A stretch of 64,000 nucleotides of DNA from Isoptericola variabilis 225 (GTDB taxonomy: Bacteria > Actinomycetota > Actinomycetes > Actinomycetales > Cellulomonadaceae), in the NCBI RefSeq assembly GCF_000215105.1, contig NC_015588.1, positions 558,001 through 622,000 of the forward strand. The letters run 5' to 3'. The notes beneath the pieces were generated by a model. That model saw only the letters and a program-made list of their open reading frames with translations. It was not told the DNA's origin and did no database searches. Position 1 is the first letter of the stretch. The number at the start of each line of letters is the position of its first letter. Of this stretch, positions 1 to 9,140 are shown in pieces. A program made the position numbers and the translations under genes.

Positions 1-1
1 C

Positions 2-928
2 ACGACGCCCGGCATCAGGGCGATGGCCAAGCGCCTCGGGGTCGACCTGACCGGCGTGCAGGGCACCGGCCCCGACGGCAGCGTCACGCGCGAGGACGTC
101 GAGGCCGCGGCGGCGTCGGGCGCCACGGCGCACGCGGCGACCCACGTGGTGTCGCCGAACGGCGCCGCGCCCGCACGCAGCGAGACCCGCACGCCCGTGC
201 GCGGCGTGCGCAAGCACACGGCCGCGGCCATGGTCGCGAGCGTGCGGGAGGCCCCGCAGGCGTCGGTCTTCCTCACGGTCGACGTCACGCGCAGCATGGA
301 GCTGCTCGCGCGGCTCAAGTCGCACCGCATGGCGGGCGGCACGCGCATCACCGTGCTGGCACTCGTCGCCCGGGCGATGTGCGCGCTGCTGCCCCGCCAC
401 CCCGCGCTCATGACGCGCTGGCAGGACCTGCCCGACGGCGGCGCGGAGCTCGTGCGGCCCGCGCAGGTCGACCTCGGCATCGCGGTCGCGACCGACCGCG
501 GGCTCGTCGTCCCGCACGTGCCGGGCGCCGACCGGATGTCGCTCGTCGAGCTGGCCGACGCCCTCGGGCGGCTCACCGAGACCGCGCGCGCGGGCCGCAC
601 GCCGCCCGAGCGCCTGACCGGCGGCACGCTCACGATCACCAACGTGGGCGTGTTCGGGGTCGACGCCGGCACGCCGATCCTCAACCCGGGCGAGCCGGCG
701 ATCCTCGGCGTCGGGCAGGTCGCGCGCCGGCCGTGGGAGCACGACGGCGAGGTCGCGCTCCGGCAGGTGATGACGCTGAGCCTCACGTTCGACCACCGCG
801 TGGTCGACGGCGAGCAGGGCGCGCGCTTCCTCGCCGACCTCGGCGCGGTCCTCGAGGACCCGGCGCTCGCGCTGCTCCTCGGCGGCCCCGACGACGTCGG
901 GTCCGGCACGGCGGGGGAGGGCGCGTGA
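2..928 (+). CDS. bkdC: E2 acyltransferase of branched-chain 2-oxoacid dehydrogenase complex (5' partial)
   Basis: Carboxy-terminal part of a dihydrolipoyl acyltransferase, the E2 core that passes acyl groups from lipoyl-lysine to CoA. The frame is open from the window edge, so the lipoyl domain lies outside. What remains begins inside the E3/E1-binding domain ([15 protein letters not shown], then [13 protein letters not shown]) and continues through an Ala/Pro linker into the catalytic domain. The active-site motif DHRVVDG is near residue 265 of the fragment. Assignment to branched-chain rather than pyruvate dehydrogenase rests on the downstream leucine-catabolic genes, which have the order of the Mycobacterium tuberculosis accD1-accA1-fadE19-Rv2499c-citE block next to bkdABC. 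Its stop overlaps the next start (GTGA), suggesting translational coupling. Confidence 0.88.
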   Translation, partial: TTPGIRAMAKRLGVDLTGVQGTGPDGSVTREDVEAAAASGATAHAATHVVSPNGAAPARSETRTPVRGVRKHTAAAMVASVREAPQASVFLTVDVTRSMELLARLKSHRMAGGTRITVLALVARAMCALLPRHPALMTRWQDLPDGGAELVRPAQVDLGIAVATDRGLVVPHVPGADRMSLVELADALGRLTETARAGRTPPERLTGGTLTITNVGVFGVDAGTPILNPGEPAILGVGQVARRPWEHDGEVALRQVMTLSLTFDHRVVDGEQGARFLADLGAVLEDPALALLLGGPDDVGSGTAGEGA

Positions 929-2532
929 CCGTCCTGGCCTCCGCCGTCGACCCCCGCGCCGAGGCGGCCCGCGGCACCGAGGCGGCGCAGCGGGCGCTCG
1001 CGGACCAGCTCCGCGAGCGCACCGCCGCGGCCGCCGCGGGCGGGCCCGAGCGCGCCCGCGCCAAGCACGTCGAGCGCGGCAAGCTGCTGCCGCGCGAGCG
1101 CGTCGCGCGGCTGCTCGACGACGGCAGCCCGTTCCTCGAGGTCGCCCCGCTCGCGGCGTACGGGCTCGACGACGGCGCGTGGCCCGGCGCGGGCGTCATC
1201 GCCGGCATCGGCATGGTCTCGGGCCGGCAGGTCATGGTCGTGTGCAACGACCCGACGGTCAAGGGCGGCACGTACCACCCGCTCACCGTGAAGAAGCACC
1301 TGCGCGCACAGGAGATCGCGTTCGAGAACCGGCTGCCGTGCGTCTACCTCGTCGACTCGGGCGGCGCGTTCCTGCCGCGCCAGGACGAGGTCTTCCCCGA
1401 CCGTGATCACTTCGGGCGCATCTTCTACCACCAGGCCCGGATGTCGGCGGCGCGCATCCCGCAGATCGCGGCCGTGCTCGGCTCGTGCACCGCGGGCGGC
1501 GCGTACGTGCCGGCGATGAGCGACGAGACGGTCATCGTGAGGAACCAGGGCACGATCTTCCTCGGCGGCCCGCCGCTGGTGAAGGCCGCGATCGGCGAGG
1601 ACGTCTCGGCCGAGGAGCTCGGCGGCGGCGACCTGCACGCGCGCCGGTCCGGCGTCGTCGACCACCTCGCCGACGACGACGAGCACGCGCTCGACATCGT
1701 GCGCGACATCGTCGCCACCCTCCCGCCCGACCCGGAGCCCGCGTGGGACGTCGCACCCGCGCAGGACCCCGCCGTCGACACGCAGGGGCTGTACGCGGCC
1801 GTGCCGGTCGACGTCCAGCAGCCGTACGACCCGCGCGAGATCGTCTCGCGCCTCGTCGACGGCAGCCGGTTCGACGAGTTCAAGCCCGAGTACGGCACGA
1901 CGCTCGTCACCGGGTTCGCGCGCATCCACGGGCACCCGGTCGGCATCCTGGCGAACCAGGGCGTGCTGTTCCGGGAGTCGGCCCTCAAGGGCGCGCACTT
2001 CGTCGAGCTGTGCGACCAGCGCGGGATCCCGCTGCTGTTCCTGCAGAACATCTCGGGCTTCATGGTCGGCACCGACGCCGAGGCCGGCGGCATCGCGAAG
2101 GACGGCGCCAAGATGGTCACGGCCGTCGCGACGACGCGCGTGCCCAAGCTGACCGTCATCGTCGGCGGGTCGTTCGGCGCCGGGAACTACGCCATGTGCG
2201 GGCGCGCGTACTCGCCGCGGTTCCTGTGGTCGTGGCCCGCGTCGCGGATCTCCGTCATGGGCGGGGCCCAGGCGTCGTCGGTGCTCGCCACCGTGAAGCG
2301 CGACCAGCTCGCGCGCACCGGCGAGACGTGGGACCCCGACGAGGAGGCCGCGTTCCGCGACCAGATCCGCGACTCCTACGAGCGTGCGGGCGACCCGTAC
2401 CACGCGACCGCGCGCCTGTGGGACGACGGCATCGTCGACCCCGTCGACACGCGCCGCGTGCTCGGCCTGGCCCTGTCGGTGTGCGCCCGCACGCCCCTAC
2501 CCGAGCCCGCGTTCGGGCTCTTCCGGATGTGA
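925..2532 (+). CDS. accD1: acyl-CoA (probably methylcrotonyl-CoA) carboxylase, carboxyltransferase subunit
   Basis: Carboxyltransferase subunit of a two-subunit biotin-dependent carboxylase; it moves carboxyl from carboxybiotin to an acyl-CoA. The 535-residue product shows both halves of the crotonase-like fold. [12 protein letters not shown] is near residue 187 and [16 protein letters not shown] near residue 413, the oxyanion and biotin-pocket signatures. A GTG start overlapping the bkdC stop is preferred; longer upstream reading of this frame only shadows bkdC. Together with the biotin-carboxylase gene just downstream and the acyl-CoA dehydrogenase, MaoC and CitE genes after it, the substrate is probably 3-methylcrotonyl-CoA of leucine breakdown. 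Substrate is inferred from context; propionyl- or other acyl-CoA remains possible. Confidence 0.9.
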   Translation: MTVLASAVDPRAEAARGTEAAQRALADQLRERTAAAAAGGPERARAKHVERGKLLPRERVARLLDDGSPFLEVAPLAAYGLDDGAWPGAGVIAGIGMVSGRQVMVVCNDPTVKGGTYHPLTVKKHLRAQEIAFENRLPCVYLVDSGGAFLPRQDEVFPDRDHFGRIFYHQARMSAARIPQIAAVLGSCTAGGAYVPAMSDETVIVRNQGTIFLGGPPLVKAAIGEDVSAEELGGGDLHARRSGVVDHLADDDEHALDIVRDIVATLPPDPEPAWDVAPAQDPAVDTQGLYAAVPVDVQQPYDPREIVSRLVDGSRFDEFKPEYGTTLVTGFARIHGHPVGILANQGVLFRESALKGAHFVELCDQRGIPLLFLQNISGFMVGTDAEAGGIAKDGAKMVTAVATTRVPKLTVIVGGSFGAGNYAMCGRAYSPRFLWSWPASRISVMGGAQASSVLATVKRDQLARTGETWDPDEEAAFRDQIRDSYERAGDPYHATARLWDDGIVDPVDTRRVLGLALSVCARTPLPEPAFGLFRM

Positions 2533-2537
2533 GGCCG

Positions 2538-4727
2538 ATGTTCCGCACGGTCCTGGTCGCCAACCGCGGCGAGATCGCGTGCCGCGTCATCGGCACGCTG
2601 CGCCGCCTCGGCATCCGCTCGGTCGCCGTCTACACGGACGTCGACGCCGGTGCGCGGCACGTGCGCGAGGCCGACGTCGCGGTGCGGTTGGACTCCGACA
2701 AGGGTGGCGGCCGGCTCGGGTACCTCGACGTCGACGCGGTCGTCGCCGCGGCGGTGCGCTCGGGCGCGCAGGCGATCCACCCCGGCTACGGCTTCCTGTC
2801 CGAGAACCCGGCGCTTGCGGAGGCGTGCGAGCGTGCGGGCGTCGTGTTCGTCGGCCCGCCGGCCCGGGCGATCGAGGTCATGGGCGACAAGGTCGAGGCC
2901 AAGCGGCTCGTCGCCAAGCACGACGTGCCCGTGCTGCCCGGCACGCTCGAGGGCGGGCTGTCCGACGACGCGCTCCTCGCCGCCGCGGCAGACGTCGGCT
3001 TCCCGCTGCTCGTCAAGCCCGCCGCCGGCGGGGGCGGCAAGGGCATGACGATCGTCGGCTCGGCCGGCGAGCTGCCCGCCGCGCTCGCCTCCGCGCGGCG
3101 CGTCGCGGCGTCGTCGTTCGGCGACGACGACCTGCTGCTCGAGCGGCTCGTCGAACGCCCGCGGCACGTCGAGGTGCAGGTCCTCGCCGACTCGCGCGGC
3201 GCCGTCGTGCACCTCGGCGAGCGCGAGTGCACGCTGCAGCGGCGGCACCAGAAGGTCGTCGAGGAGGCGCCGTCGCCCGCGGTCGACGAGGCGACCCGGG
3301 CGCGCCTCGGCGAGGCCGCGTGCGAGGTCGCGCGGTCGGTCGGGTACGTCGGCGTCGGGACGGTCGAGTTCCTCGTGCCCGCCGACGACCCGTCGACCTT
3401 CTGGTTCATCGAGATGAACACGCGCCTGCAGGTCGAGCACCCGGTGACCGAGATGGTCACGGGCCTCGACCTCGTCGAGCAGCAGCTGCGCGTGGCGTCC
3501 GGCGAGCCGCTCGCGTTCGCGCAGGACGACGTGCGCCTGCGCGGGCACGCGATCGAGGCACGCGTCTACGCGGAGTCGCCGGCGCGCGGCTTCCTTCCCG
3601 CGACCGGGCGCGTGCTCGCGCTGCACGACGCCGGCACCCCGGCCGGGCCGGACGCCTCGCCGCTGAGGCTCGACAGCATGCTGCTGCCCGGCGCCGAGGT
3701 CACGGGCGACTACGACCCGCTGCTGGCCAAGGCGGTCGCGTACGGCGAGGACCGCGACGAGGCGCTGCGGCGGCTCGACGGGCTGCTCGGCGAGCTCGTC
3801 GTCCTCGGCGTCGAGACGAACACTGGGTTCCTGCGCGACCTGCTCGCGCACCCCGACGTGCGCGCCGGTCGCATGGACACGGGCCTCATCGACCGCGTCA
3901 TCACCGAGTTGTCAGGCCCAGGCGGCGGTATAGGCGGGCGTGAGCCTGACAACTCCGGGGAGGAGTGGGTGGTGGCGGCGGCGCTGCTGGCGCTGCGCGC
4001 GCGCACGACGGCGGGCGCGGGCGTCAGCGCGTCCGGCCCGTGGGCCGCGGGCGACGGCTGGCGGCTCAATGCCCCGCCCGCCCCGCGGCGCGTGCTGCTG
4101 CAGGCGGCGGGCGGCGTCGTGCACGAGGTGCTCGTGACCGGCCCGCTCGACGACGCCGCGGTCCGCGTCGACGACGGCACCGCGGTCCGGGCGTCGCTGC
4201 GGCACACCGGCGGCGCGGCGCACGAGCACCTCCTCACCGTCGACGGGCTCACCCGCCCGGTCGCCGCGGTCGCAGGGCCGGGCGGCGACCCCGCCGAGAC
4301 GGAGGTGTGGGTCGGCGACGGCGGGCGCGCGGCGTCGTACACCGTCCTCGACCGTGCTGCCCACGCGGCCCGACGCCGCGCGCTCGGCGGCACCGACGCC
4401 GGCACCGGCCACGCCGGGGGCGCGGCCGAGGTCCGCGCCGGCATGCCGGGGACGGTCACGGCCGTGCCCGTCGCCGACGGCGACGTGGTGCAGCCAGGCG
4501 CGACCGTCGTCGTCGTGGAGGCCATGAAGATGGAGCACCCGCTGACCACGCCCGCGGCCGGGGTCGTCCGGCTCGCGGTGCAACCCGGCGACCAGGTCCG
4601 CCTCGACCAGGTGGTGGCCGTCGTCGAGCCCGAGGAACCCGCCGCCGAACCCGCGGCGCCCACCGAGCCCACGGCGGCAGACCCCGCCGCCGCGGTCACG
4701 CTCTCCGAGACCCGAGGAGACTCATGA
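2538..4727 (+). CDS. accA1: acyl-CoA carboxylase, biotin carboxylase/BCCP subunit
   Basis: Alpha subunit that carboxylates its own biotin with ATP and bicarbonate and hands it to the AccD partner. The 729-residue product has a biotin carboxylase domain over roughly residues 1-450 (ATP-grasp loop GGGGKGM near 164, EMNTRLQVEHP near 290). A variable linker/BT region follows, then a biotinyl domain whose EAMKMEHPL near residue 660 carries the biotinylated lysine. The start ATG lies 5 bp after the accD1 stop. Odd feature: codons 457-473, just after the biotin carboxylase domain, are a 50-bp palindrome (see the repeat entry) encoding ELSGPG...PDNS. It reads in frame and probably forms a surface loop in the interdomain region. 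Confidence 0.92.
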   Translation: MFRTVLVANRGEIACRVIGTLRRLGIRSVAVYTDVDAGARHVREADVAVRLDSDKGGGRLGYLDVDAVVAAAVRSGAQAIHPGYGFLSENPALAEACERAGVVFVGPPARAIEVMGDKVEAKRLVAKHDVPVLPGTLEGGLSDDALLAAAADVGFPLLVKPAAGGGGKGMTIVGSAGELPAALASARRVAASSFGDDDLLLERLVERPRHVEVQVLADSRGAVVHLGERECTLQRRHQKVVEEAPSPAVDEATRARLGEAACEVARSVGYVGVGTVEFLVPADDPSTFWFIEMNTRLQVEHPVTEMVTGLDLVEQQLRVASGEPLAFAQDDVRLRGHAIEARVYAESPARGFLPATGRVLALHDAGTPAGPDASPLRLDSMLLPGAEVTGDYDPLLAKAVAYGEDRDEALRRLDGLLGELVVLGVETNTGFLRDLLAHPDVRAGRMDTGLIDRVITELSGPGGGIGGREPDNSGEEWVVAAALLALRARTTAGAGVSASGPWAAGDGWRLNAPPAPRRVLLQAAGGVVHEVLVTGPLDDAAVRVDDGTAVRASLRHTGGAAHEHLLTVDGLTRPVAAVAGPGGDPAETEVWVGDGGRAASYTVLDRAAHAARRRALGGTDAGTGHAGGAAEVRAGMPGTVTAVPVADGDVVQPGATVVVVEAMKMEHPLTTPAAGVVRLAVQPGDQVRLDQVVAVVEPEEPAAEPAAPTEPTAADPAAAVTLSETRGDS
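3906..3955. repeat. 50-bp palindromic element inserted in frame in accA1
   Basis: Inverted repeat starting GAGTTGTCAGG and ending CCTGACAACTC, with a core of 42 bp from TGTCAG to CTGACA and GTATA at its centre. The left arm is GGCCCAGGC and the right arm GTGAGCC, so pairing is imperfect inside. The same element occurs in menE and menD in the same orientation and reading phase relative to the gene, each time encoding E-L-S-G-P-G near its start and P-D-(N/S)-S near its end. The element starts exactly on a codon boundary. Confidence 0.85.
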
Positions 4728-5905
4728 TCCACGAGACGCAGGCGTCCATGCTCACCGACGAGCAGCGCAAGCTGAGCCAGGTCGTGCGCGAGTTCGCCGA
4801 CCAGGTCGTCGCGCCGGCCGCCTACCAGTACGACACGGAGCGGCGGCTGCCGATCGAGATCATCCACCAGATGGGCGAGATGGGGCTCTTCGGGCTCCCG
4901 TTCCCGGTCGAGGTCGGCGGGCAGGGGCAGGACTACGTGTCGCTGTGCCTGGCCGTCGAGGCGCTCGCGCGCGTCGACCAGTCCATCGCCGTGACGCTCG
5001 AGGCCGGCGTCGGGCTCGGCATGATGCCGATCTTCCGGCACGGCACCGAGGAGCAGAAGCAGACGTGGCTGCCCGACCTCGTCGCCGGCAAGAAGCTCGC
5101 CGCGTTCGGGCTCACCGAGGCCGAGGCGGGCTCCGACGCGGGCGCGACGAAGACCACCGCCCGCCTCGAGGGTGACGACTGGGTGATCGACGGCTCCAAG
5201 CAGTTCATCACCAACTCGGGCACGCCGATCACGAGCGTCGTCACGATCACCGCGGTGACCGGGCAGCGGCAGACGCAGGACGGGCGGACCGCACCCGAGC
5301 TGTCGTCGATCCTCGTGCCGTCCGGCACCCCGGGCCTGACCGTCGGCCCGAGCTACGACAAGGTCGGCTGGCACACCTCCGACACCCACCCGCTCACGCT
5401 CGAGAACGTCCGGGTGCCGGCGTCGAACCTCCTCGGCGAGCGGGGCCGCGGGTACGCCAACTTCCTGCGCGTGCTCGACGAGGGGCGCATCGCGTTCGCG
5501 GCGCTCGCGACGGGTGCCGCGCAGGGCTGCCTCGAGGAGGCGCTGCGGTACGCGAACGAGCGCCGGGTGTTCGGTCGCACGATCGGGTCGAACCAGCACG
5601 TCGCGTTCACGCTCGCCCGCATGCAGGCGCGCGTGCACTCGGCCCGGCTGTGCTGGCTCGACGCCGCGCTCAAGCAGGTGCACGGCAAGCCCTTCAAGGC
5701 CGAGGCGTCGGTGGCCAAGCTGGTCTCCAGCGAGGCGGCGATGGCGAACGCGCGCGACGCGTCGCACATCTTCGGCGGGTACGGCTTCCTCAACGAGAAC
5801 CCCGTCGCGCGGCACTACCGCGACTCGAAGGTGCTCGAGGTCGGCGAGGGGACGACGGAGGTGCAGCTCATGATCATCGCGCGAGACCTGGGACTGACGG
5901 CATGA
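4724..5905 (+). CDS. acyl-CoA dehydrogenase (isovaleryl-CoA dehydrogenase-like)
   Basis: FAD-dependent alpha,beta-dehydrogenation of an acyl-CoA thioester, with electrons passed to ETF. The 393-residue length and domain order are typical: helical N-terminus, a beta domain with FGLTEAEAGSDAGAT near residue 128, then a C-terminal helical domain. GEGTTEVQ near residue 374 carries the glutamate that acts as catalytic base in most family members. ATG overlaps the accA1 stop (ATGA). Position between the carboxylase and a MaoC hydratase matches fadE19 of the mycobacterial leucine operon, so isovaleryl-CoA or 2-methyl-branched acyl-CoA is the likely substrate. The family call is firm and the substrate inferred. 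Confidence 0.9.
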   Translation: MIHETQASMLTDEQRKLSQVVREFADQVVAPAAYQYDTERRLPIEIIHQMGEMGLFGLPFPVEVGGQGQDYVSLCLAVEALARVDQSIAVTLEAGVGLGMMPIFRHGTEEQKQTWLPDLVAGKKLAAFGLTEAEAGSDAGATKTTARLEGDDWVIDGSKQFITNSGTPITSVVTITAVTGQRQTQDGRTAPELSSILVPSGTPGLTVGPSYDKVGWHTSDTHPLTLENVRVPASNLLGERGRGYANFLRVLDEGRIAFAALATGAAQGCLEEALRYANERRVFGRTIGSNQHVAFTLARMQARVHSARLCWLDAALKQVHGKPFKAEASVAKLVSSEAAMANARDASHIFGGYGFLNENPVARHYRDSKVLEVGEGTTEVQLMIIARDLGLTA

Positions 5906-6420
5906 CGGATGACGGGACCGCGCCGATGCGCGAGGTGGTGCAGCGGGGGCTGTACTACGACGAGCTCGAGGAGGGCGTGCGGTACGTGCACCGGCCGGGC
6001 CGCACGCTCACCGAGGCCGACGACGTCCTCTTCACGTCGGTGACGATGAACCCGCAGGGCCTGCACCTCGACGCCGCGTGGGCCGCGACGCAGCCGTTCG
6101 GCAAGCCGCTCGTGAACTCGATGTTCACGCTCGCGACGCTCGTCGGGCTGTCGGTCGCGCACCTGACGCGCACGACCATCGTCGCGAACCTCGGGTTCAC
6201 GGAGGTCACCTTCCCGCACCCGATGTTCCACGGGGACACGCTCTATGGCGAGACGACGGTGCCGGCCAAGCGGCTGTCGCAGTCCCGGCCCGGCACCGGC
6301 GTCGTCACGCTCGAGCACGTCGGGCGCAACCAGGACGGCGAGGTCGTCGCGCGCGCCGTGCGCACCGTCCTCATGTGGACGCGCGAGGCGCACGAGGCGC
6401 ACGAGCGGGGTGAGCGGTGA
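5902..6420 (+). CDS. MaoC-family acyl-CoA hydratase
   Basis: Single hot-dog-fold hydratase of 172 residues, predicted to add water to an enoyl-CoA. The hydratase region TMNPQGLHLD, near residue 48, has the spacing expected of the catalytic Asp/Asn-His element of MaoC dehydratases, and a conserved core TLVGLSVAHLT follows. The start overlaps the acyl-CoA dehydrogenase stop (ATGA). The orthologous slot in M. tuberculosis (Rv2499c) belongs to leucine catabolism, so hydration of 3-methylglutaconyl-CoA or a related itaconyl/mesaconyl-CoA is the most likely step. This is inferred from gene order; the sequence alone supports only the MaoC family. Confidence 0.85.
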   Translation: MTDDGTAPMREVVQRGLYYDELEEGVRYVHRPGRTLTEADDVLFTSVTMNPQGLHLDAAWAATQPFGKPLVNSMFTLATLVGLSVAHLTRTTIVANLGFTEVTFPHPMFHGDTLYGETTVPAKRLSQSRPGTGVVTLEHVGRNQDGEVVARAVRTVLMWTREAHEAHERGER

Positions 6421-7289
6421 TGACGCCGCCGCCGTTCACGCTCGGGCCGGCGCTGCTGTTCTGCCCGGCCGACCGGCCCGACCGGTACGTCAAGGCGCTC
6501 GACCGGGCCGACGCCGTCATCCTCGACCTCGAGGACGCCGTCGCGCGCGACCGCAAGGAGGCCGCGCGCCAGGCGCTCGTCGACCACCCCGTCGACCCCG
6601 ACCGGACGATCGTGCGCGTCAACGCCGTCGGCACGCCCGACCACGCGGACGACCTCGCCGCGCTCGCCCGCACCGCCTACCGCACGATCATGCTGCCCAA
6701 GGCCGACGGCACGTTCGTCGGGCCGCTGCTCGGGCCCGACGGCGGACCGTACGCGGTCGTGGCGCTGTGCGAGACGGCCGCCGGAGTCCTGGCGGCGCCG
6801 GCGCTCGCGGCCCGGCCCGACATCGTCGCGCTCGCGTGGGGGGCCGAGGACCTCGTGGCGTCCCTCGGCGGCACGTCGAGCCGGCGGGCGGACGGGACGT
6901 ACCGGGACGTCGCGCGGTACGCGCGCTCGGCCGTGCTGGTCGCGGCCGCGGCCACGGGCAAGGCCGCGATCGACGCGGTGCACCTCGACATCGGCGACCT
7001 CGACGGCCTGCGTGCCGAGGCCGCCGACGCCGTGGCGGTCGGGTTCGCCGCCACGATGTGCATCCACCCGTCGCACGCCGACGTCATCCGCGCCGCGTAC
7101 GCGCCGTCGGACGAAAAGGTGGCCGAGGCGCGCGAGGTGGTCGGCGCCGCACGGCGGGCCGCGTCGGCGGGTGCGGGCGTGCTCACCGTGGGCGGGCGGA
7201 TGGTCGACGCACCGCTCGTCCGGCACGCGGAGGCGGTGCTGCGTCGCGCGGGCTGGCAGGATCGGTCGGGTGACGACGCCGCACCCTGA
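6420..7289 (+). CDS. HpcH/HpaI aldolase family CoA-ester lyase (CitE-like)
   Basis: CitE-like TIM-barrel lyase of 289 residues that would cleave or condense hydroxyacyl-CoA esters with Mg2+. Visible signatures are LDLEDAVA near residue 37 and CETAAGVL near residue 117, which contain the metal-binding acidic residues, and MLPKADG near residue 90. No citrate lyase alpha or gamma genes are present, so it is not a citrate lyase subunit. Gene order equals M. tuberculosis Rv2498c (CitE1), implicated in hydroxy-methylglutaryl-CoA/hydroxyacyl-CoA cleavage in leucine catabolism. ATG overlaps the previous stop as TGATG; a GTG one codon upstream is an alternative start. Confidence 0.85.
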   Translation: MTPPPFTLGPALLFCPADRPDRYVKALDRADAVILDLEDAVARDRKEAARQALVDHPVDPDRTIVRVNAVGTPDHADDLAALARTAYRTIMLPKADGTFVGPLLGPDGGPYAVVALCETAAGVLAAPALAARPDIVALAWGAEDLVASLGGTSSRRADGTYRDVARYARSAVLVAAAATGKAAIDAVHLDIGDLDGLRAEAADAVAVGFAATMCIHPSHADVIRAAYAPSDEKVAEAREVVGAARRAASAGAGVLTVGGRMVDAPLVRHAEAVLRRAGWQDRSGDDAAP

Positions 7290-7995
7290 CGCCCAGCCCG
7301 CCCCGATCCGTGTCCTCGTCCTCGTCGGCCGCGGCCGCTACGAGGACCCGTGGCACGACCACGCCGCCACGTCGCACCGGCTCGCGCTGCTGCTCGCGGG
7401 GCTCGAGGTCGACGGCCGGCCGGCCGACGTCGTCGTGCGCTCGACGTTCCCGGACGCGCTCGACGACCTCGCCGACGTCGACCTGCTCGTGATCAACGCG
7501 GGCACGGCCTGGCCGGGCTTCCGCGAGGCGTCGATCGGGCCCGACGACGCGGCGTGGGCGCCGTTCCACGCTCGCCTCGACGCGTGGGCGCGCGCCGGCG
7601 GGCGGATCCTCGCGGTGCACCAGAGCGCCAACACGTTCGACGACGCGCCCGCGTGGGAGCAGCTCCTCGGCGGACGGTGGGTCAGCGGCGAGTCGATGCA
7701 CCCGCCCATCGGCGACGCGACCGCGACGCTCGCGGCCGGCGCGCACCCGATCACCGAGGGCCTCGGGCAGGTCGACGCGTTCGACGAGCGGTACTGCTTC
7801 CTGCGCGTCGCGCCGTCGTCGCAGGTGCTCGGCTGGGTGCCCGACGACGACGGCAACCGGCACCCTGTCGTGTGGGTCACCGAGGCGCACGGCGGCCGGA
7901 CGGTCTACAGCGGGCTCGGCCACGACGTGCGGTCGTACGACTCGCCGTCGCACACGGAGCTGCTGCTGCGCGCGGCGACCTGGCTGCTGTCCTGA
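7270..7995 (+). CDS. ThuA domain-containing protein
   Basis: 241-residue protein of the ThuA family (type 1 glutamine amidotransferase-like fold), often linked to carbohydrate utilisation and of uncertain biochemical role. Recognisable are the beta strand VLVLVGRGRYEDPWHDH, the LLVINAG and GGRILAVHQSANTF segments and the late GHDVRSYDSPSH segment where metal or ligand residues lie in the family. The GTG start lies inside the end of the CitE-like gene (20-bp overlap), so it is probably the last gene of the operon, although its function looks unrelated. It converges with the next gene with only 3 bp between stops. No signal peptide is visible. Confidence 0.8.
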   Translation: MTTPHPDAQPAPIRVLVLVGRGRYEDPWHDHAATSHRLALLLAGLEVDGRPADVVVRSTFPDALDDLADVDLLVINAGTAWPGFREASIGPDDAAWAPFHARLDAWARAGGRILAVHQSANTFDDAPAWEQLLGGRWVSGESMHPPIGDATATLAAGAHPITEGLGQVDAFDERYCFLRVAPSSQVLGWVPDDDGNRHPVVWVTEAHGGRTVYSGLGHDVRSYDSPSHTELLLRAATWLLS

Positions 7996-7998
7996 CGG

Positions 7999-8349
7999 TC
8001 AGCCGTGCAGCGTCGGGCGGTAGACGAGCTCCTGGATGCGGCCGTCGTAGGTGCGCGACTCGAGGAGCTCGAGGTCGAAGTCGGCCGCGTCGCGCAGGAC
8101 CGGTGACGTGCCGGTCCGGCCGGTGATGACCGGGTCGATCTCGTCCTCGGGGATGCCGCCGATCAGCGTCATGAACTGCCGGAAGGTCGTGGCCCCGAGG
8201 ACCATGCGCTGGTCCTCGCCGACCACGTCGGCCCGGTGGTCGAGGAACTCCGGGCCCTGCTTGCCCCAGTAGCCGCCCCAGTCGCCGCCGTCGAACGACC
8301 CGAAGCCGTCGAGCGTGGTGAAGACGTCGAAGGTGTAGAGCGCGGTCAT
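7999..8349 (-). CDS. dihydrofolate reductase-family (RibD C-terminal-like) protein
   Basis: 116-residue protein whose N-terminus (ALYTFDVFTTLDGF) and central VLGATTFRQFM resemble the RibD C-terminal/DHFR-like family common in actinobacteria as stand-alone reductases. It is shorter than the usual 180-200 residues, so it may be a minimal or trimmed member; substrate unknown. The ATG is chosen because GGGAGGAG precedes it at good spacing; upstream reading of the frame lacks homology. It shares direction with trmL upstream but is separated by about 70 bp and may have its own promoter. Confidence 0.7.
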   Translation of the reverse strand: MTALYTFDVFTTLDGFGSFDGGDWGGYWGKQGPEFLDHRADVVGEDQRMVLGATTFRQFMTLIGGIPEDEIDPVITGRTGTSPVLRDAADFDLELLESRTYDGRIQELVYRPTLHG

Positions 8350-8417
8350 GGTGCTCCTCCCGTGGGTCCGTGTGGGTGCAGACCGTGGAGGGGAGCGGGA
8401 CGAATCGTCGCGACGGA

Positions 8418-8927
8418 TCAGGCGCCGGCGAACCCCGTCTGGCGCCACGCCTCGTAGACCGCGATCGACGCCGCGTTGGTGAGGTTGAGCGAGCGGCGGC
8501 CCGGCAGCATCGGGATCCTCAGCTGGTCGGTGAGGCGCGGGTGCGCGAGGACGTCGTCCGGCAGGCCCGTCGGCTCGGGACCGAAGAGCAGCACGTCGCC
8601 GTGGCGGTACGTCACGTCGGTGTACGACGTCGTCGCGCGGGTCGTGAAGGCGAACACCCGAGCGTCGGGCGTCCCGGCGAGCACGGCCTCGAACGCGGCG
8701 TCGAGCGACGGGTGCACGTCCATGACGGCGAGGTCGTGGTAGTCCAGGCCCGCGCGCTTGAGCTTGGCCTCGGACAGGTCGAAGCCAAGCGGCTCGACGA
8801 GGTGCAGCCGCGCACCCGTGACCGCGGCGAGCCGGATCGCCGATCCCGTGTTGCCGGGGATGCGCGGCTCGAAGTACACGACGTGGAGGAACGGGTCGGC
8901 GGGCGGTGCGGGGGTCGGCTCGGGCAC
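8418..8927 (-). CDS. trmL: tRNA (cytidine/uridine-34-2'-O)-methyltransferase, TrmL-type SPOUT enzyme
   Basis: 169-residue SPOUT methyltransferase predicted to methylate the ribose at wobble position 34 of certain leucine tRNAs. The knot-forming motifs are present in order: EPRIPGNTGSAIRLAA, LLFGPEPTGLPDDVL, and LNLTNAASIAVYEAWRQ near the C-terminus. The GTG giving VPEPTPAPPADPFLHVVYFEP is preferred, because the frame upstream of it runs into the 8.97-9.04 kb repeat cluster and shows no homology. Length matches the family. No operon partner with a related function is visible. Confidence 0.85.
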   Translation of the reverse strand: MPEPTPAPPADPFLHVVYFEPRIPGNTGSAIRLAAVTGARLHLVEPLGFDLSEAKLKRAGLDYHDLAVMDVHPSLDAAFEAVLAGTPDARVFAFTTRATTSYTDVTYRHGDVLLFGPEPTGLPDDVLAHPRLTDQLRIPMLPGRRSLNLTNAASIAVYEAWRQTGFAGA

Positions 8928-8966
8928 GACGCCGATTCTCCCACCCGTCGTGCTCGCCCCCCTTTT

Positions 8967-9039
8967 CGCGAGGTCGTACCGCCGGTCCCGACGTCGTACC
9001 CGGGGAGTACGACCTCGAGACCGGCGGTACGACCTCGCG
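8967..9039. repeat. variant 20-bp-period inverted array (CGAGGTCGTACC core)
   Basis: Two forward copies of GTCGTACC (8973 and 8993) followed by two inverted copies (GTAC at 9007 and 9027), each pair at exactly 20 bp. The outermost arms, 8967-8986 and 9020-9039, are perfect 20-bp inverted complements. Layout (C-G-A-G/C-G-T core, 20-bp spacing, two halves facing each other) is the same as in the five CGAGGTAGCGC arrays, but the last part of the core differs. Unlike those, it lies between the 5' ends of trmL and the trp leader. Confidence 0.75.
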
Positions 9040-9071
9040 GAAGGGAACCTGGGCCGACTACGCTGGTGCGC

Positions 9072-9116
9072 ATGACGAGGCGTACCGACTGGTGGCGGCT
9101 GCACGAGCAGCCGTGA
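9072..9116 (+). CDS. Trp leader peptide (MTRRTDWWRLHEQP)
   Basis: 14-residue open frame with two consecutive TGG codons (9090-9095) in a very short peptide, positioned immediately downstream of a TANNNT box and therefore probably leaderless. Two adjacent Trp residues in 14 are highly unlikely by chance. Together with the alternating hairpins after it, this marks it as a sensing leader peptide rather than a functional protein. The gene it should control, trpS, survives only as a 3' remnant. Confidence 0.65.
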   Translation: MTRRTDWWRLHEQP

Positions 9117-9140
9117 CCTGACGCGCCCCGCCGCACCCAC

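Noticed and set aside
2376..3851. 491-codon minus-strand open frame over accA1
   Set aside because: It is an antisense shadow typical of very GC-rich coding DNA: Arg/Asp/Val-rich with no domain, and the sense strand encodes an obvious biotin carboxylase.
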